From: Devosia sp.
Lineage (GTDB): Bacteria; Pseudomonadota; Alphaproteobacteria; Rhizobiales; Devosiaceae
Assembly (NCBI RefSeq): GCF_024707125.1
Contig: NZ_JANQAH010000011.1
Span: 310,001 to 374,000 of the forward strand
Reading direction: 5' to 3'
Length of the DNA stretch: 64,000 nt
Shown: positions 27,678 to 35,205 of the stretch, piece by piece
Position numbering within the stretch: the stretch's first letter is position 1
How the letters are laid out: each line of letters begins with the position of its first letter
Notes under the pieces: generated by a model
Told to the model about the DNA's origin: nothing
Databases searched by the model: none
The model's input: only the letters and a program-made list of their open reading frames with translations
Made by a program: the position numbers and the translations under genes

Positions 27678-28353
27678 TGATCGTTCTTACGGCCATCGAG
27701 TGGCCGTTGTCGGAGCGTCCGGTCACGGCCGTGTTGTTGCCGATATCTTAGAGATGAGCAGCTTCGACACCATGGTTGGGTACTTCGACGATGGGCGCTC
27801 TGTTGGCGATCAAATCGGCGAACACTTAGTTCTCGGCCGAATTGAAGACATTCGAGAAGTCTCTGGTCGTGTCCGCATTGACAGAATAGTTGTGGGAATC
27901 GGCGACAATGCGACCCGTGCGAAGGTTGCCGAGGCCATCCTAAAAGCGTGGCCGACGGCAAAGTTCACGACGGCGATTCACCCGTCTGCAAGCGTTGCCA
28001 GAAGCGCGAAGGTGCTCGATGGCACAGTTGTGATGGCCGGGGCTGTAATAGGGGCTGGATCAACGGTCGGACACCACTGCATCGTCAATACTAACGCTTC
28101 GCTCGATCACGACAGCGAGCTAGCGGACTTCGCAAGCATGGCGCCGATGGCAACAACTGGGGGGAATGTCAGGATCGGCCGATATTCCGCGATCTCAATT
28201 GGAGCCGTCGTAAAACACAGCGTCCGTGTGGGGCAGGATACTGTCGTCGGAGCGAACTCAACGGTGCTGGCCGACATAGGTGACGGGGTTATTGCTTACG
28301 GCACCCCTGCCCGCACAATCCGGCCACGAGTGCACGGTGACCGCTATTTGTAA
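27667..28353 (+). CDS. PglD-type sugar O/N-acetyltransferase
   Basis: A 228-residue NeuD/PglD-family acyltransferase. An N-terminal UDP-sugar-binding Rossmann domain (VAVVGASGHGRVVADILEM) is followed by a left-handed beta-helix of hexapeptide repeats from about residue 105 (HPSASVARSAKVLDGTVVMAGAVIGAGSTVG). The catalytic His lies in NTNASLDHDSELADFA. PglD uses acetyl-CoA to N-acetylate UDP-4-amino-4,6-dideoxy-GlcNAc. The GTG at 27667 is preferred because GGAGG at 27654-27658 sits 8 bp before it; the in-frame start at 27610 has no such site and lies inside the polymerase gene. Confidence 0.9.
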   Translation: MDFNDRSYGHRVAVVGASGHGRVVADILEMSSFDTMVGYFDDGRSVGDQIGEHLVLGRIEDIREVSGRVRIDRIVVGIGDNATRAKVAEAILKAWPTAKFTTAIHPSASVARSAKVLDGTVVMAGAVIGAGSTVGHHCIVNTNASLDHDSELADFASMAPMATTGGNVRIGRYSAISIGAVVKHSVRVGQDTVVGANSTVLADIGDGVIAYGTPARTIRPRVHGDRYL

Positions 28354-28649
28354 CCCTGCATAACCCAGAAACCGATGAGCTGCAGATACATGCGGATGGC
28401 CTCGCACCGCCTCACCCCAACAGCGCTACAGGCAACAAACCTTCGATATCGCCCATGAATGCCTCCGATGAATCCGCTCCGTCGTGAGTGCCACCCCGGG
28501 AAATTCTCAGCCGGATGATCCAAAGTCGGAGAGCACGTCAGAGGACCGATGGACCACCTGAATGGACGCATTAGCTGCGGAGGCCAAGGCCGCCTTCCGT
28601 TCAAGCCTCACATTTGTTATGGCCCTTCATCAAATAGATTGGGCCATTG
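28354..28649. promoter_or_regulatory. Leader with two mutually exclusive hairpins over a start codon
   Basis: At its right end ATGGCCC (28619-28625) can pair with GGGCCAT (28641-28647), and TTCATCAA (28626-28633) can pair with TTGATGAA (28647-28654). The two helices interleave and share a base, so they compete. The second would bury the ATG at 28650. The rest of this 296-bp spacer shows nothing recognisable. Confidence 0.3.
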
Positions 28650-30287
28650 ATGAAGAACTTTATTGAGCGCGTGTTACTTCCGATCGCCCCCTACGCGGCT
28701 TCTGTTGCCATTGCCGCCATGTGGGCGGCCACTACTATATCCGGGGCCCCTCAAATCATCCCCTCTGCGGATGGCGGAAACGTTGCCTCAATCGTAGCAG
28801 CGCATCTCTACCCTGATCGGTTCACGACTGATCCCGTTTTCTCCAATCCGTCGAACTATCAGTTCTATCAAACTCTGATAATCCAAGCAGTTGAGGTCGT
28901 AGCACGACCAACGGGAGACATTGGCACCGCGTATATGTGGATGGGTCCACCCCTCGTCCTCCTGCAAATGGTGGGATTTTTTCTTCTCGGCCGGAATTTA
29001 TTCGGCGGTCGCATCTGGCCATTTGTCCTCGCAGTTATGTCTGTACCGCCAGTCTACATCTTTGCGGGAGAGCTATGGGGCATGCTCGCCTCCCCTTTGA
29101 CACGAGCCACATTCGCGGCGGTTTTCCCATTCTTGATTCTCGCGGGGCTCAGCATGCGGCAATCTTGGCAAATTCTGCCTGTTATGCTGCTTTGTGGGGC
29201 AAGCATTTATCTACACCCTGTGAGCGCTCCGTCGGTTGCCCTAGGCGTTCTGACGATGATGCTCTTTACGAAGCCGCTAGACCAAAGCTGGCCCCGGCAC
29301 TTTGTATGGGCGATCGGGGGCGGGCTGCTCTTTCTCGTCAGCGCCGTACCCTTTGGCATGGGCTTTGTAAGGACATTTGCTAGCTCCGAGACCGAGGAAA
29401 TTGCGCGCGTTCTGGCTGAAACCCTCAGGACAAATGTGGGCGATCAGTATTATAGCGTGGCTGTTGCAGTGTCGCAGTTTATTGCCACCGTGTTTTTGTC
29501 TGCCCCTCTTTGGATTCTGGTTATCTGGATCGCGGCGATAGTGGCGCCTTTTGTGCTCCTAGTTCACATCAGGGAACACAGGGTGCTCACTATACTGGCA
29601 CTGGTATTTGGTCTGGCGGTGGGCACCGTAGCTATCTCCCTGCTTGACCAGACCATTGCAGTTCTTCGTGGCAGCCACCCTCTGCAGATCGACCTCATCC
29701 GCAACCTGCGGTTCTTCGTCCCGGTGATGCTTATCCTGCTGGTTTGGATGCTCGCCAAAATCACGGAACAGCGAACCGCCCGACGATGGCTTAGTCCTGC
29801 TCTTGGTACAATCCTGATTGCGGCTTGGTGGGGGCACTACCCCAACCCCATCGTCGGGCAAACGGCGCTTTCAAGGCCCACCGTGGTAGAAGAAGACCGG
29901 CGCTTACTCTCTTACCTAGCGGCACTACCGGTGGGGAGCCGCATACTTCCGCTACCCTATGTGGCCAATTCTGAGGAAGTGAGCATGTTGGCTTTGGCCA
30001 TACGATACGAAGCGCTTCAGCCGACATCGTTCCTGTACAAGGATATGAATTTCCTTTCCTATTCCGGCAGCGACGAAATTGTGCCCTGGCACACCACAAT
30101 GCAGGCGCTGCAATCCATAGATGACGGGACAGCATCTGAAGACGCCTTGAAAGGGGTCATTCTCGCAACGAACACAGACTATGTCCTAGTCCATGAAAGT
30201 GCGTCGGTGTATGCGAAAGCCGCAACTCAGTCACTAGACGGCAATGTGCAACAGTTCGGCAAATGGAAACTCATTGACTTAAACTGA
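28650..30287 (+). CDS. Large polytopic membrane protein, GT-C-like
   Basis: A 545-residue protein with about ten membrane helices over residues 1-400, then a soluble domain of about 140 residues (from RPTVVEEDRRLLSYLAAL to FGKWKLIDLN). The first periplasmic loop carries acidic residues (IPSADGGNVASIVAAHLYPD). The overall plan resembles GT-C glycosyltransferases that use lipid-phosphate sugars in the periplasm, but I do not recognise a named family. The GT2 at 20273 and the two ArnE/ArnF-like proteins would supply and flip such a donor. The start is the ATG at 28650 (a TTG lies directly before it), with only a poor Shine-Dalgarno. The stop overlaps the convergent SMR-like gene by 9 bp. Confidence 0.7.
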   Translation: MKNFIERVLLPIAPYAASVAIAAMWAATTISGAPQIIPSADGGNVASIVAAHLYPDRFTTDPVFSNPSNYQFYQTLIIQAVEVVARPTGDIGTAYMWMGPPLVLLQMVGFFLLGRNLFGGRIWPFVLAVMSVPPVYIFAGELWGMLASPLTRATFAAVFPFLILAGLSMRQSWQILPVMLLCGASIYLHPVSAPSVALGVLTMMLFTKPLDQSWPRHFVWAIGGGLLFLVSAVPFGMGFVRTFASSETEEIARVLAETLRTNVGDQYYSVAVAVSQFIATVFLSAPLWILVIWIAAIVAPFVLLVHIREHRVLTILALVFGLAVGTVAISLLDQTIAVLRGSHPLQIDLIRNLRFFVPVMLILLVWMLAKITEQRTARRWLSPALGTILIAAWWGHYPNPIVGQTALSRPTVVEEDRRLLSYLAALPVGSRILPLPYVANSEEVSMLALAIRYEALQPTSFLYKDMNFLSYSGSDEIVPWHTTMQALQSIDDGTASEDALKGVILATNTDYVLVHESASVYAKAATQSLDGNVQQFGKWKLIDLN

Positions 30288-30635
30288 GCCCCCACTGATG
30301 GCGAGCACCATTCCCACCATTATTAGCGTGAACCCAAATGCAAATTTGGGTGACAGTCTTTCCTTGAGGAAGACTGCGGCGCCGAGTGGCACCATCGCTG
30401 ATCCAAAGAGCGCAAACGGATATGCCGTGCTAAGAGGCAACTGGGTCAGCACCCATAGCCAAAGCACTACATTACTTCCATATGCGAGGATCGCCAGGAT
30501 GAACTGCCAGGAGACGATCAATCGAAAGATGGGCGCCCCGTCTAGTCGCAGGTTGGCAACGCCCTTGAGCGCAAGCTGACCTCCTGCCATAAGAAGCGCT
30601 ACTGCAAGGCCGGCGATAATGATCAGAATATTCAC
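30279..30635 (-). CDS. Small EamA/SMR-type membrane protein (ArnE/ArnF-like), copy 2
   Basis: A 118-residue, four-helix protein paralogous to the one at 15546: both share AGGQ near the N-terminus and the block LTQLPLSTAYPFALFGSAMVPLGA (LTKVPLSRAYPF in copy 1). ArnE and ArnF form a similar pair of half-size proteins that flips a lipid-phosphate sugar. Copy 2 lies next to the GT-C-like gene, transcribed toward it with a 9-bp overlap of coding ends. This supports a joint role in periplasmic glycosylation, though a general drug/metabolite transporter cannot be excluded. Confidence 0.85.
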   Translation of the reverse strand: MNILIIIAGLAVALLMAGGQLALKGVANLRLDGAPIFRLIVSWQFILAILAYGSNVVLWLWVLTQLPLSTAYPFALFGSAMVPLGAAVFLKERLSPKFAFGFTLIMVGMVLAISGGSV

Positions 30636-30647
30636 TGGGAGCCCGCG

Positions 30648-30734
30648 ATGAAGAACATTGGCTTGGCAATATTAGGACTGGCGCTAACCCCGTTAGTAGC
30701 CATTTGTTTGCTCCGAAGCCACCACGGAAACTGA
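30648..30734 (+). CDS. Possible 28-residue hydrophobic peptide
   Basis: ATG 30648 to TGA 30732-30734 encodes a peptide with one membrane segment (IGLAILGLALTPLVAICLL) and a short basic tail (RSHHGN). A weak GGGA lies about 7-11 bp upstream. Size and shape would suit a small membrane protein or type I toxin, but it may equally be chance sequence in the promoter region of the SMR-like gene. Confidence 0.2.
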   Translation: MKNIGLAILGLALTPLVAICLLRSHHGN

Positions 30735-30882
30735 AAGACAGCACCGCGCGTTATCGTCCGCTCCACACGGGCCAGCAGGCGTTATGCCTCGCTTGAGAAC
30801 TCGGGCTCCGCCGCAAGCTGAAAAGCCATCGGCCACGAAACGATCGGCCCAAACCCTCCTTGCCCCTTGAGGACGAAAAGCC

Positions 30883-32277
30883 TTGTCTTTCGTATCGATC
30901 GAGTTCTTCGCGCTACTCACTATCACTTTCTGCGCCTACTATCTGTTCTCGCATGTGGCGACGCAGAACCTGCTCATAGTCGTCACCAGCCTTGTTTTCT
31001 ATGCGGCGTGGGACTGGCGATTTGTTCTGTTGGTAGTCGGCCTCACCGCCGCTACCTATGGCGCGGCGATCTGCGTAGAAACTACGAAGACGCAATCATC
31101 TAGGCGCGCTTGGCTTGTCGCCTTTCTCTGCTTAGTGCTCATCGTTCTTGGGTTTTTCAAATACTTCAATTTTTTCGTTTCATCTGCGGCTACTCTCGCA
31201 GCCTCAGTAGGTCTGAGTACCAACTCCGGATCTTTGGAGATCATCCTTCCGCTCGGAATCTCCTTCATGACATTTCAGGCAATGGCGTACGTCATTGATG
31301 TCTACCGCGGTGATTGCCTAGCTGACCGAGACCCAGTCCGTGTGCTGGCTTACAAGACCTTCTTCCCCCAACTGGTGGCGGGACCAATCGAGCGCGCAGG
31401 GCACCTGCTGGAGCAGTTCAAAGCTCCCAGAACGCTTACCAGCGAGAAAGTTGCGCGGGCGGTGTGGCTCATGGTCTACGGCTACGCACTAAAGGTAATT
31501 TTCGCGGACAGCTTAGCCCCGATCGTCGATTCGCTCTTTCAGCCAGACCAACAGTACGGATGGAGCGTCATTTGGGGATCGATCGCCTTCGGCATTCAGA
31601 TTTACGCGGATTTTTGCGGCTACAGTCTCATTGCCAAGGGCGTCGCGCTTCTCTTTGGCTTTGACCTAATCTGGAACTTTCGCTTCCCGTACTGGTCAGT
31701 CTCCTTGTCTGACTTCTGGAGACGTTGGCATATTGGACTATCGTCTTGGTTGAGGGACTACATTTACATTCCGCTGGGGGGCAGCAGAGACGGCCACATC
31801 ACCGCGGGCCGCAACATGATCATTACCATGGCGCTAGGAGGCTTGTGGCACGGTGCCTCATGGAATTTCGTGTTGTGGGGGCTCCTACACGGCTTCACCC
31901 AAGCAGCCTGGCGCCTCTTCCGTTTCCCTGCCTCTCCTACTTCGCTAGTTGGGAAGGCGACAGGATGGGCAGTGACGATGTTGGTGGTATTTGTCGGATG
32001 GTTTCTCTTTCGTGCCTCCGACTGGTCCACACTAACCAGTATGGTTCGGGCACTGGTCACCTGGCGTTGGTTGGACGTTCACACGGAGCTAGTTCGGACG
32101 CTCGCTACGATAGTTGCAGCGTTAGCGCTCTTGGAATATTTCCTTATCAGGAAGGGGGATTTTTTCCTGATAGAAGGCCGGAAAATACTCCTATATCCGG
32201 TGATGTCGGCAATGGTAGTTGTCACGGTCAGCCTGCTTGGCGGAAACCAACCGAGTTTCATCTATTTCGAGTTCTAG
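30883..32277 (+). CDS. MBOAT-family membrane O-acyltransferase (AlgI/DltB-like)
   Basis: A 464-residue polytopic protein with the AlgI signature in order: SSGSLEIILPLGISFMTFQ-like LPLGISFMTFQAMAYVIDVYRG, FPQLVAGPIERAG, DFCGYSLIAKGVALLFGF, FPYWSVSLSDFWRRWHIGLS and SWLRDYIYIPLGG. The catalytic His is in MALGGLWHGASWNFVLWGLLHG. MBOATs of this type pass acyl groups, mostly acetyl, across the inner membrane for polysaccharide O-acetylation. The start is a TTG at 30883, preceded by GAGGA. The next gene encodes an SGNH-like partner, giving the usual two-component arrangement (AlgI with AlgJ/X, PatA with PatB). Confidence 0.93.
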   Translation: MSFVSIEFFALLTITFCAYYLFSHVATQNLLIVVTSLVFYAAWDWRFVLLVVGLTAATYGAAICVETTKTQSSRRAWLVAFLCLVLIVLGFFKYFNFFVSSAATLAASVGLSTNSGSLEIILPLGISFMTFQAMAYVIDVYRGDCLADRDPVRVLAYKTFFPQLVAGPIERAGHLLEQFKAPRTLTSEKVARAVWLMVYGYALKVIFADSLAPIVDSLFQPDQQYGWSVIWGSIAFGIQIYADFCGYSLIAKGVALLFGFDLIWNFRFPYWSVSLSDFWRRWHIGLSSWLRDYIYIPLGGSRDGHITAGRNMIITMALGGLWHGASWNFVLWGLLHGFTQAAWRLFRFPASPTSLVGKATGWAVTMLVVFVGWFLFRASDWSTLTSMVRALVTWRWLDVHTELVRTLATIVAALALLEYFLIRKGDFFLIEGRKILLYPVMSAMVVVTVSLLGGNQPSFIYFEF

Positions 32278-32305
32278 TCGATTTTGAAGAGCGGTATTCC
32301 GACAC

Positions 32306-33265
32306 ATGCGTCGATCCATAATGCTGGTCGTAAAATTCGTTTGGCCGCTCTTCATCTGGATTGGAGCAATCCTTGCCGTCCTCCATGTTTTGTATTTGCC
32401 AAATGCGGCTGGGACTGACAGCGCGGGGGGGATGAGTGTCGACCACTTCATCGTCAGAGAGCAAGTCGAGAGGTCGACGCGGGTCAAATCGGACATCGCC
32501 CTACTTGGCGACAGCTCTTGTCTCATGGGGCTATCCCCAAAGGACATGCCCAACAAGCTGGGAAGCATAGAGTCATTTTGTACGCTGGCCTACGTTGGCC
32601 CGACAGGGTACGCCCTGATGCTCGAGCAAATGCTGGACGTCAGGACAGAACCTGAAACGTTGGTGTTGGTTTTCAACCCGGTCCAATTTCGTCCAGAACC
32701 CAGCTGGAGCGACTGGGATAGCTACGTGACCCCGCCGACGACGCCACATGCGCCAACTCACGTATTTCCATTTTCGGGCCTGGAATTTCTTCGCGTGGAA
32801 GGGCTCAACAGGCTTATCTTTTCGCCGTTGCCCGGTGCCTATGGTCGTTACTATGGTTCAGCCACCAAGTTCAGAGAAACTATTGATCAGAACGCGGGAT
32901 CCGCTGTCGATCCAAATCTGACGGGACGGGGTACAGACACCGCCTCCAGCTTTGTAATGAATGCTGAATATCTAAATTCGCTTGATAGACTTCGCGACGC
33001 CTTGGACGGTTTTGGCTCTAGCAAAGTATATCTCGTAATTTCTCCAGTCCCTGACCCACTGACCACCGACCTTGTCGACGAAAGAGACAAATCCGCCATG
33101 GTTTTGGCATCTCGACTTGGGCTCGCTCCTGGACAGATTCTGACTTCTCCCGCCGTCATGGCTAGTGGCTTGTTTGCCACAGAAACCCATTTGGGGCCCG
33201 AGGGGAAAGCGGAATTTACGCGTATGATTGGTGCAGAACTCTTGCGGGTTTTGGCTAGGGAGTGA
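32306..33265 (+). CDS. Membrane-anchored SGNH/AlgJ-like protein, partner of the MBOAT
   Basis: A 319-residue protein with one N-terminal membrane anchor (residues about 8-30) and a periplasmic domain. Block I is IALLGDSSCLMGLSP (GDSS, nucleophile Ser). An N-containing strand is at VLVFNPVQFRPE. The C-terminal block is ATETHLGPEGKAEFTRMI, in which the usual D-x-H of AlgJ/AlgX reads E-T-H. This is the second component of an O-acylation pair: it would accept the acyl group from the MBOAT and place it on glycan. It starts 28 bp after the MBOAT gene. A perfect 16-bp hairpin overlaps its stop codon. Confidence 0.75.
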   Translation: MRRSIMLVVKFVWPLFIWIGAILAVLHVLYLPNAAGTDSAGGMSVDHFIVREQVERSTRVKSDIALLGDSSCLMGLSPKDMPNKLGSIESFCTLAYVGPTGYALMLEQMLDVRTEPETLVLVFNPVQFRPEPSWSDWDSYVTPPTTPHAPTHVFPFSGLEFLRVEGLNRLIFSPLPGAYGRYYGSATKFRETIDQNAGSAVDPNLTGRGTDTASSFVMNAEYLNSLDRLRDALDGFGSSKVYLVISPVPDPLTTDLVDERDKSAMVLASRLGLAPGQILTSPAVMASGLFATETHLGPEGKAEFTRMIGAELLRVLARE

Positions 33266-33285
33266 CGCTCGTCACTCCCTAGCCA
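33252..33285 (+). terminator. Perfect 16-bp hairpin over the stop codon, terminator-like without U tract
   Basis: Arms TGGCTAGGGAGTGACG and CGTCACTCCCTAGCCA pair perfectly around a 2-nt loop, and the SGNH gene's TGA (33263-33265) sits in the left arm. No T run follows, so it may protect the 3' end, slow polymerase, or act as a bidirectional boundary rather than as a classical intrinsic terminator. Confidence 0.5.
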
Positions 33286-33468
33286 TCTGTGCGTCAGCAC
33301 GATTATGGAAGCTTTTGCGCGAGGGCTGTGACCAGTGCGGCGAACCTGCGCCTGCCCGTTGTCGTTTCGTTTGCGTAAGGATGCCATGTGGCAAAGCCTT
33401 TCGATGTGACCAGTCTATGACCGGCTTACGAAAAGCGTATTAAACGCTGACGTCTTGCACGTCTAAGC

Positions 33469-33484
33469 CCCTGTAAGAACAGGG
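33469..33484 (-). terminator. Short hairpin beyond the tRNA fragment
   Basis: CCCTGT and ACAGGG pair around AAGA, a few bases beyond the CCA end of the tRNA-Arg fragment. This is the position of a tRNA terminator on the minus strand. There is no T tract. Confidence 0.35.
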
Positions 33485-33491
33485 TAACTAA

Positions 33492-33536
33492 TGGCGCACC
33501 CGGCGAGATTCGAACTCACGACCTCTGCCTTCGGAG
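33492..33536 (-). tRNA. 3' fragment of tRNA-Arg(CCG), attachment site
   Basis: Reading the minus strand: anticodon loop CTCCGAA (anticodon CCG), 3' anticodon stem GGCAG, variable AGGTC, T arm GTGAG-TTCGAAT-CTCGC, acceptor strand CGGGTGC, discriminator G, then CCA. The 5' half (acceptor GCACCCG, D arm) is absent; beyond 33536 the sequence no longer fits a tRNA. Such 3' tRNA pieces are the identity blocks left by tyrosine-integrase elements, and an integrase starts 190 bp away. This is an att half-site, not a functional tRNA gene. No second copy was found in the window. Confidence 0.8.
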
Positions 33537-33538
33537 AA

Positions 33539-33697
33539 TGGATAGTGGCTTTCGCCGAACCTATCCGTTTCTATCCGATTGCGCGCTATGCCACTGAAAT
33601 CACAAAACAAATTTGAATTGGATCAGCGCCAACGGTACGACGGAGCGGCTCATACCCCTCCCCTGGTGCTTACGCATTGCTTACGCATTGCTTACGC
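33539..33697. repeat. Short direct repeats between att site and integrase
   Basis: GCTTACGCATT occurs twice in tandem (33668-33678, 33679-33689) followed by a partial GCTTACGC (33690-33697). CTATCCG occurs twice near 33563-33580. Such repeats often serve as arm-type integrase or excisionase sites, but this is inferred from position only. Confidence 0.5.
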
Positions 33698-33725
33698 GGG
33701 GATTCTGTCAAGGAAAGGTCCCCGA

Positions 33726-35078
33726 ATGACAAAGCTGACCAAACGAACCGTCGATGCTACCGAAATCAAGTCCTCGGACTATGTCCTATGGGACGATGAC
33801 CTTCCAGGGTTTGGACTGCGCGTCTTCAAATCGGGAAAGCGAAGCTATGTGGTGCAGTATCGCACTGCCGGTCGCTCGCGTCGCTTCACGATCGGCCTGC
33901 ACGGAGTTTGGACTCCTGAAGAGGCGAGGCGCGAAGCCAAAGTCCTGCTCGGCCAGGTCGCACGAGGAGGCAACCCGGCCGAGGAGCGCAAGCTCGATCG
34001 CGAGGCCATCACCGTCAAGGAACTCTGCAACCGATACCTTGAAGACCTCAGGAATGGTCTTGTGTTCGGGAAGCGAGGGCGGCCGAAGAAGCAAACGACA
34101 ATCTCCACCGATGTGGGCCGCATAGAGCGGCACATCGTTCCCCTGCTCGGCAATCGACGGGTGCGGGATTTGGCCAAGTCCGACATCACCCAAGCCATGA
34201 AGGACATCATGGCGGGAAAGACACGCGCGAACGTCAAGACCGACAAGCTGCGCGGGCGCGCCATCGTTCGTGGCGGCCCCGGCACTGCGGCCCGGACGAT
34301 CGGCCTCTTCGGCGGCATTCTTACCTACGCGGTCGAACTCGGCATCATCGATCAGAATCCCGTGCACGGCGTCCGCAAGCCGAAGGACCAGGTTAACGCT
34401 CGCCGTCTTAGCGAGCAGGAGTATCGCACGCTCGGCGATATCCTGCGGAAGGCCATTGTGGATCGGCAATACGAAACCACTGCAGAGATCATCCGGGTGA
34501 TCGCGTTAACCGGGTGCCGGCGCAGCGAGGTCATTGGTCTGCAGTGTGGTGAAGTCGATACAGAAGGCAGTTGCCTGCGCCTGACCGACAGCAAGGAGGG
34601 CGCCTCGGTGCGTCCAATCGGTCTGCCTGTGCTGGAGTATCTCGAGAGCCGCCGCCACGAAGAGCAAGATGCCGAGGACTATGTCTTTCCCGGCTGGGAG
34701 GATGACACGCCATTCGGTGCCTTCCCTAGACAATGGACCAAGCTGTTCAAAGATACCGATCTGGCCAACATCACGCCCCATGTTTTGCGGCACAGCTTCG
34801 CGAGTATCGGGAATGACCTCGGTTTCACCGAGGCAACCATCGCTGCCCTGGTTGGCCATTCTCGAGGGACGATAACCGGCCGCTACATCCACACCGTGGA
34901 TACCGCACTTGTTATGGCGGCCGACAGTATCGCCGGCTACATCCAGGGCCTGTTGGACGGCGTCGCGTTCCCCCACACCGCCTATGCGCTTGATCGGGCT
35001 TCAAGGAAATCGGCGCTTGCTCACTTCCTTGGAAAGCCGAAACCAAAAGGAAGGAGTGCTGAGCGATCTGCAGCTTAA
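33726..35078 (+). CDS. Tyrosine-recombinase integrase with DUF4102-type N-terminus
   Basis: A 450-residue phage/island integrase. The N-terminal DUF4102 arm-binding region (TKRTVDATEIKSSDYVLWDDDLPGFGLRVFKSG in two parts) leads to a SAM-like core-binding region (ITVKELCNRYLEDL) and the catalytic domain. Its residues are Arg in ALTGCRRSEVIGL, then HVLRHSFASIG (HxxR), VGHSRGTI and the nucleophile Tyr in GRYIHTVD. The ATG at 33726 has AAGGAAAGG upstream; the in-frame stretch from 33579 overlaps repeats and is unlikely to be translated. The gene points away from the tRNA-Arg fragment, the usual layout for an integrase at an island end. No excisionase or other phage genes are visible beside it. Confidence 0.93.
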   Translation: MTKLTKRTVDATEIKSSDYVLWDDDLPGFGLRVFKSGKRSYVVQYRTAGRSRRFTIGLHGVWTPEEARREAKVLLGQVARGGNPAEERKLDREAITVKELCNRYLEDLRNGLVFGKRGRPKKQTTISTDVGRIERHIVPLLGNRRVRDLAKSDITQAMKDIMAGKTRANVKTDKLRGRAIVRGGPGTAARTIGLFGGILTYAVELGIIDQNPVHGVRKPKDQVNARRLSEQEYRTLGDILRKAIVDRQYETTAEIIRVIALTGCRRSEVIGLQCGEVDTEGSCLRLTDSKEGASVRPIGLPVLEYLESRRHEEQDAEDYVFPGWEDDTPFGAFPRQWTKLFKDTDLANITPHVLRHSFASIGNDLGFTEATIAALVGHSRGTITGRYIHTVDTALVMAADSIAGYIQGLLDGVAFPHTAYALDRASRKSALAHFLGKPKPKGRSAERSAA

Positions 35079-35093
35079 TCAAACGTCCGCTTC

Positions 35094-35146
35094 GCGCCCC
35101 AATCTGGCCGTTTGACGTAGTTGATCTGATTGCCAAAAGCGGACAT
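35094..35146. repeat. Dispersed intergenic repeat, copy 1
   Basis: Block CGCGCCCCAATCTGGCC, a spacer of exactly 25 nt (35110-35134), then AAAAGCGGACAT. The same architecture recurs at about 44404-44456, 48706-48759 and 52962-53015. In one frame the second block translates to PKADI, familiar as a spurious peptide in many alphaproteobacterial annotations. Confidence 0.6.
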
Positions 35147-35205
35147 CGCAAATAGGCCTGCTGCAGACTAAACCGATCCAGAAATTCCAGATGGCTTTAT
35201 ATGGT

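Noticed and set aside
28619..28654. A true H-type pseudoknot
   Set aside because: The two 5' arms abut with no connecting loop and one base is shared, so both helices cannot form together. I report them as alternatives.
33492..33580. A complete tRNA gene at the att site
   Set aside because: Only the 3' 45 nt fit a tRNA. The 5' acceptor strand and D arm are missing.
33668..33697. CRISPR array
   Set aside because: The repeats are 11 bp and directly adjacent, with no spacers. No other CRISPR-like pattern or cas gene was seen.
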